In this document: positions 6,578 through 11,547 of the stretch, piece after piece
Layout: every line of letters begins with the position of its first letter
How positions within the stretch are numbered: the stretch's first letter is position 1
Assembly: GCA_002715405.1 (NCBI GenBank)
Contig: PAZD01000021.1
Coordinates: forward strand, 32,672-44,218
Source: Acidimicrobiaceae bacterium
GTDB taxonomy: Bacteria > Actinomycetota > Acidimicrobiia > Acidimicrobiales > UBA8592
Reading direction: 5' to 3'
DNA: 11,547 bases
Program-made: the position numbers and the translations under genes
The notes under the pieces: model-generated
What the model was told of the DNA's origin: nothing
What the model saw: only the letters and a program-made list of their open reading frames with translations
The model's database searches: none

Positions 6578-6889
6578 TCAGTTCTGACTTTTTATCGCCC
6601 GATAAGAGACGATAGCAATCAAAAGAAGAGCCGCGAAAACTATTAAATATGGGATGAAAGATAGTTCATTATCGAAAACCGTCGTTTCTGTCTGAAGTAT
6701 TCGTAAACTACCAAGGCTCAAATGCCCTAAACCAGCAATTACAAACACAAGGCCAGCTAAGCCGTATGCTGTCCATTTAAAAAGTGATACAAAGGGGTCA
6801 CGAATTTCCTGTTTGCTGTATCCCAACAAAGTATCTTTTAGTTCCCCTAATCGTATCCCAATAGGATCCTTTGGTCGAAATGAAAACAT
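6578..6889 (-). CDS. Two-TM small membrane protein, holin-like annotation family
   Basis: This 103-residue protein has a soluble N-terminal helix (~10-35: GIRLGELKDTLLGYSKQEIRDPF), a first membrane segment (~37-58), a short linker containing LRILQTETTVFDNELSF, and a second membrane segment (~78-98). The arrangement and the Y-x-K-Q-E-x-x-D-P motif resemble actinobacterial proteins often auto-annotated as phage holin family or DUF1469-like. Nothing around it suggests a prophage, so lysis is not a likely role. I choose ATG 6889 because AAAGGAG precedes it by ~5 nt; a GTG at 6910 would lie upstream of that SD. It is the first of three small membrane genes leading into trmI. Confidence 0.78.
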   Translation of the reverse strand: MFSFRPKDPIGIRLGELKDTLLGYSKQEIRDPFVSLFKWTAYGLAGLVFVIAGLGHLSLGSLRILQTETTVFDNELSFIPYLIVFAALLLIAIVSYRAIKSQN

Positions 6890-6944
6890 AGCACTCCTTT
6901 CACATAACACTACTGTGATTATTGGACATGCACTACTGGTCTTA
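6890..6944 (-). promoter_or_regulatory. 55-bp spacer with strong SD, possible operon subdivision point
   Basis: This is the longest gap in the 5338-11221 run. It ends in AAAGGAGTGCT before the ATG at 6889. AT-rich stretches (CAATAATC, TGTTATG) could hold a -10, but no -35/-10 pair is convincing, and I see no GC stem with a T-run that would terminate transcription. Confidence 0.3.
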
Positions 6945-7571
6945 TTAGTACTGGTTTCTGATCTTTAGTTCGTTGACATAGATTTCATCTACCCCAATCA
7001 TTAATTCTTTGAGAGTATGGAAACGAAGCCGAAGTGTATTCTCTGCGAGGACCTGATACCTATCATATGCTCCAAGAAAGCTTGATTCTGCTAACTCGTA
7101 TATGCATTTCACAGGGCCTTCACTTAACTTGGGTAATGGAGGCTGCGGAATACCAGTTAGTTTCTCGACGTTCTTAGATGTTCTTTCTGCTATTAATCGA
7201 AGCTGAGCGAGTTGATCAATAGTGACTGATTCAGTATCTTGGGCTTCACAGAATTCTATTGACGCTTTTGGGTAAGAATCTTCCGGCAGCCATTTCGTTA
7301 CTTCTATTCGGCCAACACCTTGACATCGAATTGAAAGCTGCTCAGACCCGATCTTGGCGACACTATCGATTTTCGCCAATGTCCCAAACTGGTATCTTTC
7401 ATCACCTCCACCTACTTCGTGCCCTTTAGCAATTAGGCAAACACCGAAAGCGCTATCAGTGTTAGTACAGTATTTCACTAATTTGATATATCTTTCTTCA
7501 AAAATTCGTAATTGGAATTTGGTGTTCGGGAATACCACCATTCCAAGCGGAAACATCGGGGAAACATGCAT
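6945..7571 (-). CDS. Stand-alone LON substrate-binding-domain protein
   Basis: The 208-residue protein corresponds to the N-terminal substrate-recognition domain of Lon protease (PF02190) without ATPase or protease domains. The signature is clear: MFPLGMVVFPNTKFQLRIFE (6-25), ERYIKLVKYC, FGVCLIAKGHEVGGGDERY (42-60), FGTLAKI and GVGRIEVTKWLPEDSYPKA (85-103), then a helical C-terminal half. Proteins of this architecture are widespread in actinobacteria and their role is unsettled; proposed roles are substrate binding or adaptor-like, but none is shown here. ATG 7571 is the longest start and has little SD; an ATG at 7556 (MFPLG) is the alternative and would also keep the domain intact. It lies 39 bp after the S13-like gene. 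Confidence 0.88.
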   Translation of the reverse strand: MHVSPMFPLGMVVFPNTKFQLRIFEERYIKLVKYCTNTDSAFGVCLIAKGHEVGGGDERYQFGTLAKIDSVAKIGSEQLSIRCQGVGRIEVTKWLPEDSYPKASIEFCEAQDTESVTIDQLAQLRLIAERTSKNVEKLTGIPQPPLPKLSEGPVKCIYELAESSFLGAYDRYQVLAENTLRLRFHTLKELMIGVDEIYVNELKIRNQY

Positions 7572-7610
7572 ACTTACACATTATCTGATGAATTTTTTAG
7601 TTTGTATTTG

Positions 7611-9089
7611 TTATTTTGGTTCTAGCATCTCAATAGGTAAACCGGAACTGTAGCTACTTAAGTAGTTAGACAAGTTTCGGAAAAACGAATCTAGTTCTGT
7701 TTTAATCCAGTTTTGTGAGTCGTCGTGATTTGCTATGAAACTAACGGTGATGTTTTCCCCAGTACTCGATTCGAAATATCCAACCATTGCTGCGATCGAA
7801 GTGCTCCGAGATAACTTTCCCCTTAAATTATTTGAGAACCCTGATCCACTAAATTCATTTGCAACAATTCCTTCAATCCCAGCCATTGGAAACGAGTCTC
7901 TTAGAACTTCCTTTACGGGATCATGATCAGCGATTCTTTGCATAATTTCACATGTAGCTTGATTACCTGTGCCAACTCCGGAACCATCGACAATCAATAG
8001 TCCTGCTTCCGGTATGCCAGCTCCTCTAATTAATTCAGTGACCCCTGATATCCCGGTTCCGGATTTACCTTCGCCTGTTCTTGAGTAACCGATTTCTTTC
8101 ACTAGCATTTCAGCTGTCATGTGGTCATCGTTAGTTAACATCTGTTTGACGATGTCAGACATTGGTGGGGACTTAATAGAGAGCAGTTGTACGAGATCTT
8201 CTAACTGAATTCCTGAAAATTCTTTTGCTGTTTCGAGAATTATCACATTCCGGGCTTCAAGGAGATCATCAAAATTCGCAGCATACCTAACAGCAGGATC
8301 TCGAGATGCAGATAAAGCAGGCGGATCGTCTACCCCCCTTTGGGAATTATAGTTATTCCGCAATCCATCGAACCCCTGATCAAGAAGAGATGCGCTCATC
8401 GAACCAATCAATCCAGAGTTCTGAACTTCTTCAGACCAGCTCTCAACCGTTCTGATTTCGTCATATCGTGATTCGTTCACTTGAACAGATCCTTGGATAA
8501 AAAGTATGTTCATTCCAACAGTCATATCTGCAAGTTCATCTGCATTCGTTCGAATAGTGCTAAATGATTCCGGCAATAATTCGCTGTACGAATTTGTCAT
8601 TAGAAGTGGGTCCCCGCTGCCAAAAACGAACAAATCAGTACTCAGGAGAGAACCGTCTTCGTTGGGTTCACGTTCCGCAGCCAAAATCGTTTCATAGGTA
8701 AAATCAGCACCCATCTGAAGGATGGCAGCAGCAGCTGTAACTACCTTTACATTGGTTCCAGGGGAAAGAGGTATATTCTGCTGATACGCAAAAATGCTTT
8801 CACCCTGAACCCCAATTGACAAGCAGGAATTCTTCGGTGCGTCCGCCATTAAGTCGGTTAAATTTGTTGTTAGTTTCTCCATCTCCAGAGGGGAAGTGAG
8901 GAGTTCTGGTGCACGCCGTATCGATAAGACTGGGGTTGAAAGTTCGTCATTTGATGGAGCCGATTCTGGCAATGTTTCAATATCGTCGTAACCGTATTTA
9001 TTGGACGCCACCAGAGCAGCAATGAGGGCAGCCAATATGAGAGCAGGCATTGTGAATCTTTTGATGATACTAAAGACTTTTCTGATCAT
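7611..9089 (-). CDS. S13 (PBP4/DacB-like) membrane-anchored protein, probably catalytically inactive
   Basis: The fold-level match is to D-alanyl-D-alanine carboxypeptidases of family S13, extracytoplasmic peptidoglycan enzymes. An N-terminal anchor or uncleaved signal (~14-29, no lipobox) follows MIRKVFSIIKRF. Recognisable S13 landmarks include LFVFGSGDPLL (153-163), a DPAVRYAANFDDLL block, a KSPPMSDIVKQML block, TAEMLV (325-330), VDGSG (367-371) and PMAGIEG (401-407). The catalytic motifs do not fit: SxxK appears as T112-N-V-K115 (codon ACC), SxN as D321-D-H323, and KTG as K425-L-S. The DNA is open and unbroken over 492 residues, so this is an intact gene, not a decayed one. A non-enzymatic cell-wall-binding role is inferred. 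ATG 9089 has GGGGAGG immediately upstream. Confidence 0.85.
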   Translation of the reverse strand: MIRKVFSIIKRFTMPALILAALIAALVASNKYGYDDIETLPESAPSNDELSTPVLSIRRAPELLTSPLEMEKLTTNLTDLMADAPKNSCLSIGVQGESIFAYQQNIPLSPGTNVKVVTAAAAILQMGADFTYETILAAEREPNEDGSLLSTDLFVFGSGDPLLMTNSYSELLPESFSTIRTNADELADMTVGMNILFIQGSVQVNESRYDEIRTVESWSEEVQNSGLIGSMSASLLDQGFDGLRNNYNSQRGVDDPPALSASRDPAVRYAANFDDLLEARNVIILETAKEFSGIQLEDLVQLLSIKSPPMSDIVKQMLTNDDHMTAEMLVKEIGYSRTGEGKSGTGISGVTELIRGAGIPEAGLLIVDGSGVGTGNQATCEIMQRIADHDPVKEVLRDSFPMAGIEGIVANEFSGSGFSNNLRGKLSRSTSIAAMVGYFESSTGENITVSFIANHDDSQNWIKTELDSFFRNLSNYLSSYSSGLPIEMLEPK

Positions 9090-9123
9090 GGCCTCCCCTC
9101 ACTTTCCTCAATTGATCCGCGAT

Positions 9124-10584
9124 TTATTGATATGGAACTTTATTTCGGGCATAAGCATTAAGGTTCTCCAATGCTCGTACCGCACTGGAACCACTGTAGT
9201 GGCAAAACCATTTTTCTCTTCTCAGTTCAGAGATCGCTGGATTATTTGGATCTGCGCACCCCAGTTCAGTAGCAACTAAGACAGGTTTTCCCCATTCTTT
9301 AGATCCTTTTATTAAGGAATCGACATATGCTTTTTCTTGAGTCTTGTGAAAGTTAATAATTCTTTCCATGCTTGGATCTAGATAATCGCTTTCAGTGAAT
9401 AGTCGAGCAATGTTCCCTTGAATTCCTAGACCGAGAAATATCAAAGCGTCAACAGATTCGTGCGAAAGCACGAGTTCTATCATCTTTGGAATTGTTTCCC
9501 GCGTTTCTCCACCCGCGATATCAATCGGGTTACCTCGACTCCAGCGTGGTGGGAGGACAGTATCTATCTTAGATATAAGGTCATTTGGAAGGTCTATGAG
9601 ATTTAAGCTCGCTTTTGATATCGCGTCCGCCGTTAAAACTCCCCATCCACCTGCTTGCGTTAGTACCACTGTGTTTGGTCCGGACGGCTTTGGTTGCGTA
9701 GCAAACGTGCTTGCCCATTCATATGCCATCAGAGGATCATCGGCAAGGAACGCCCCAGCCTGTTTCAGCATCCCTTCGAATACCTTCTCGTCTGTAGCCA
9801 AAGCACCGGTATGGCTCGAAGCAGCTTTTGCGCCTTCAGGACTTGATCCTCCACGAATAACAATTACCGGTTTTACCGCTGAAGCATTTTTAATGGCTTC
9901 GTAAAATCTTCGACCGTCCGAAACTCCTTCGACATATGAAACTATCACAGAGGTTTCATCGTCATTTGCGAAGTAGTCAATGTAGTCAGAAGTATCTAAG
10001 CAGGTTTGATTGCCAGTGGAGATACCGCGGGAAATACCTATGTTGTATTGCCTAGATAGATTCATAAAAGCGGATAGCAGATTTCCAGATTGGCTTGCTA
10101 TAGCTATCGTGCCCGCAGGCGGATTTGGAGCAACAATCTGCGAGCATAGATTTATAGGCGTGGAAACGAATCCTTGTCCGTTCGGACCTGCTATAGCTAT
10201 ATCAAGATCAGCGGCGAGATGAAGTAGCTCTTGCTCAGCGATTGCACCTTCAGCACCTATCTCCCCATATCCTCCTGAGACGATAAATGCTGCTTTAATC
10301 CCTATATTCGCTGCACCTAGCAACGTTTCGGGAACAAGGTGTGATGGAACACAGACCATGGCAAAATCAACCGTGTTAGGTGGGATTTCCCTTAGTCCCT
10401 GAATTGTTTCTATCCCTAGGAGAGAAACCTTTTCTTTATTTGTCGCATACACCGGCCCAGAAAATCCTCCGTTCAGTATGTTATGCAATGCGACAAACCC
10501 AAATTTTCCAGGATGGCTTGAAGCTCCGACGACCACAACTCCTTTTGGATTGAATAATGAATCTAATTTTTGTTTACGATCCAT
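9124..10584 (-). CDS. NDP-forming acyl-CoA synthetase, alpha subunit
   Basis: This subunit interconverts an acyl-CoA plus ADP/GDP plus phosphate with acid, CoA and NTP, via a phosphohistidine. Domain order: Rossmann CoA-binding domain (VVVVGASSHPGKFG, 16-29; SGGYGEIG, 103-110; GPNGQGF, 133-139), succinyl-CoA-ligase-like domain (IASQSGNL, 162-169) with the SHTGALA loop whose His258 is the expected phosphorylated residue, and a third domain carrying QAGGWGVLTADA and GNPIDIAGG. The 486 residues fit an alpha subunit of the archaeal/bacterial ACD type. I chose ATG 10584 because GGTGG lies 6 nt upstream; an ATG at 10602 has no SD. The start overlaps the beta gene by 11 bp. The acyl substrate (acetyl, propionyl, branched or aryl) cannot be read from the sequence. 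Confidence 0.9.
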   Translation of the reverse strand: MDRKQKLDSLFNPKGVVVVGASSHPGKFGFVALHNILNGGFSGPVYATNKEKVSLLGIETIQGLREIPPNTVDFAMVCVPSHLVPETLLGAANIGIKAAFIVSGGYGEIGAEGAIAEQELLHLAADLDIAIAGPNGQGFVSTPINLCSQIVAPNPPAGTIAIASQSGNLLSAFMNLSRQYNIGISRGISTGNQTCLDTSDYIDYFANDDETSVIVSYVEGVSDGRRFYEAIKNASAVKPVIVIRGGSSPEGAKAASSHTGALATDEKVFEGMLKQAGAFLADDPLMAYEWASTFATQPKPSGPNTVVLTQAGGWGVLTADAISKASLNLIDLPNDLISKIDTVLPPRWSRGNPIDIAGGETRETIPKMIELVLSHESVDALIFLGLGIQGNIARLFTESDYLDPSMERIINFHKTQEKAYVDSLIKGSKEWGKPVLVATELGCADPNNPAISELRREKWFCHYSGSSAVRALENLNAYARNKVPYQ

Positions 10585-11221
10585 ATAGTTCCACCAGTGC
10601 ATCGACAGCTATTGGCTGACCATCTGAAATGAGTATTGGGTTGACATCTATTGAACGAATGTCCTCACGTTCTAGAGCGCAACAACTTATTGCCAATAAA
10701 GCTCCAGTTAATGATTCCAAATCTACTTTTGATTCACCTCGTACTGGGCCTAAAAGTGCACTAAATGACAAGTCATCATACATAGAAAATATTTCTTGTC
10801 TTGATGCTGGCAATAATCGAAATGCGACATCTTGCAACTCCTCTGCAAATATGCCGCCCACCCCAAAGGCTAGCGTTAAACCGTAATCGTCTGTCCGTGT
10901 TACGCCAGCAAGGAACTCTCGTGAACTATCAATCTGTTCAGAGATAAGCAAAGGAATTGGTTCGTCAAATAAAGAGAACAGTTCATCAGCAGCAAATTTG
11001 ACTGCTGAACTATCAACTAAATTCAGTTTCACTCCATTTAGTTCTGTTTTGTGAGCAAATTCACTTCCGGTGATCTTTAACACCACCGGAAAGCCTAATT
11101 TGGTTGCTGCACTAACCGCTTCTTCCACAGAGTGGACAACGGCTTCTCGAGTTACTCGCAATCCATAATCAGATAAAAGGTTCTTGCTTTCGAATTCACT
11201 AAGCATGTTCTTTCCAGACAT
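10574..11221 (-). CDS. NDP-forming acyl-CoA synthetase, beta subunit (ATP-grasp)
   Basis: This is the nucleotide-binding partner of the alpha subunit. The 215-residue product is a single ATP-grasp domain: SEFESKNLLSDYGLRVTREA at the start, GFPVVLKITG (43-52), the HKTELNGV segment with His57 (the second phosphate-carrying His in ACD beta subunits), FGVGGIFAEELQDVAFRLLP in the middle and SIDVNPILI near the end, all family hallmarks. ATG 11221 is preferred, with GAGGTG ~5 nt upstream; a longer frame from a TTG at 11266 would add 15 unconserved residues and lies at the likely transcription start. Beta precedes alpha and overlaps it by 11 bp, favouring stoichiometric co-translation. It is the first gene of the second minus-strand run. 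Confidence 0.9.
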   Translation of the reverse strand: MSGKNMLSEFESKNLLSDYGLRVTREAVVHSVEEAVSAATKLGFPVVLKITGSEFAHKTELNGVKLNLVDSSAVKFAADELFSLFDEPIPLLISEQIDSSREFLAGVTRTDDYGLTLAFGVGGIFAEELQDVAFRLLPASRQEIFSMYDDLSFSALLGPVRGESKVDLESLTGALLAISCCALEREDIRSIDVNPILISDGQPIAVDALVELYGS

Positions 11222-11272
11222 GTTTACACCTCGTCTTAGAGTGCCCACCCTACATCGACTAAGCAAAGATTC

Positions 11273-11278
11273 AGTGTA
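11273..11278 (-). promoter_or_regulatory. Candidate -10 for the acyl-CoA synthetase-to-trmI run
   Basis: In the 114-bp divergent spacer (11222-11335) the minus strand reads GGT-TACACT, a 4/6 -10 match, placing initiation near 11266 and giving a ~45-nt leader before the ATG at 11221. The -35 region 17 bp upstream (ATTTAT) is poor. I see no terminator or riboswitch-like fold in the spacer. Confidence 0.25.
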
Positions 11279-11335
11279 ACCATCTAGGCAATTGGATAAA
11301 TCCTGTGGTTAGATCATCAATAGGAAGGAGTCGAT

Positions 11336-11547
11336 TTGTACATCATTGCTGCTGTCTTTGTTGACGATATCTCCATGCGCGAAGTTGATGGGTCTACTCG
11401 TATTGATTTTACTGGCATACAGTTTTCTTCTGAAGTCGAAGATAACTTTCCAATGATGTTTGCTCCTCACCTTGCTGTGCTAATCCGCTCAGACATTGAG
11501 TCATCTGGAACTGGAGTGCTCGAGGTTACATACTTGCGCAATGGATC
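11336..11547 (+). CDS. Unrecognised protein, N-terminal fragment (TTG start)
   Basis: This open frame runs 70 codons to the window edge from a TTG preceded by AGGAAGGAG (11322-11330) with a 5-nt gap, a near-perfect SD. The product begins MYIIAAVFVDDISMREVDGS and continues RIDFTGIQFSSEVEDNFPMM, then LAVLIRSDIE and GVLEVTYLRNG. The pattern (hydrophobic first strand with acidic residues, then a central LAVLI strand, then a strand leading to an x-x-N/D-G turn) vaguely resembles small actinobacterial proteins of the DUF6941 sort, but I cannot confirm that. No signal peptide is seen. It is divergent from the acyl-CoA synthetase genes. Function unknown. Confidence 0.7.
   Translation, partial: MYIIAAVFVDDISMREVDGSTRIDFTGIQFSSEVEDNFPMMFAPHLAVLIRSDIESSGTGVLEVTYLRNG

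Noticed and set aside
6578..6889. Phage holin / prophage remnant
   Set aside because: The two-TM layout invites a holin label, but there are no endolysin, structural, integrase or repeat signatures nearby, and the gene is chained into a housekeeping operon.
9458..9473. Hairpin TCGTGC-GAAA-GCACGA with a GNRA-type loop on the plus strand
   Set aside because: It sits inside minus-strand codons for LVLSHES of the alpha subunit, there is no T-run and no plus-strand transcript expected, so a chance palindrome is the simpler reading.
9596..9904. 102-codon plus-strand open frame antisense to the acyl-CoA synthetase alpha gene
   Set aside because: The reverse strand encodes conserved domain sequence here and the antisense product shows no family motif or SD.
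11222..11266. TTG start at 11266 for the acyl-CoA synthetase beta subunit
   Set aside because: The added 15 residues are Arg/Cys-rich and unlike the family, and a proper SD (GAGGTG) sits before the ATG at 11221.

Overview
The window looks like a chromosomal segment from a low-to-moderate GC actinobacterium. A complete Pup-proteasome locus (mpa, dop, pup, prcB, prcA) is essentially an actinobacterial signature. The AT-leaning composition, very short gaps and overlapping genes suggest an uncultured, streamlined (possibly marine) Acidimicrobiia-like lineage. That placement is inference; no rRNA gene is present to test it. I see no tRNA, rRNA, CRISPR array, insertion sequence or phage module.

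Region 1 (1-4912, minus strand) is the proteasome operon, transcribed right to left: mpa/ARC (ring ATPase unfoldase), dop (Pup deamidase/depupylase), pup (GGQ-ending modifier), prcB (catalytic beta subunit with a Thr propeptide) and prcA (alpha subunit, cut by the window edge). Junctions are 10 bp, 44 bp, an 11-bp overlap and 4 bp. The ligase pafA is not in the window and would be expected beyond the left edge. Together these genes tag proteins with Pup, unfold them and degrade them.

Region 2 (4913-5341) is a divergent control region with an extended -10 promoter driving a small acidic ferredoxin on the plus strand. The ferredoxin stop codon overlaps the stop of the convergent trmI gene by 4 bp.

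Region 3 (5338-11221, minus strand) is a second co-directional run with gaps of at most 55 bp. In transcription order it holds the beta then alpha subunit of an NDP-forming acyl-CoA synthetase, a membrane-anchored S13 (PBP4/DacB-like) protein whose three catalytic motifs all look degraded, a stand-alone LON substrate-binding-domain protein, three small membrane proteins, and the tRNA m1A58 methyltransferase TrmI.

Region 4 (11222-11547) is a short divergent spacer followed by the beginning of an unrecognised plus-strand gene with a TTG start.

Several starts were moved downstream of the longest open frame because a Shine-Dalgarno (SD) sequence or family alignment favours the shorter product: mpa, the ferredoxin, trmI, the 103-residue membrane protein, and both synthetase subunits. 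The most unusual observations are the apparently inactive S13 protein, the CxxDxxC ferredoxin beside the proteasome operon, the trio of small membrane genes coupled to trmI, and the double use of the Pup GGQ codons as the prcB start.
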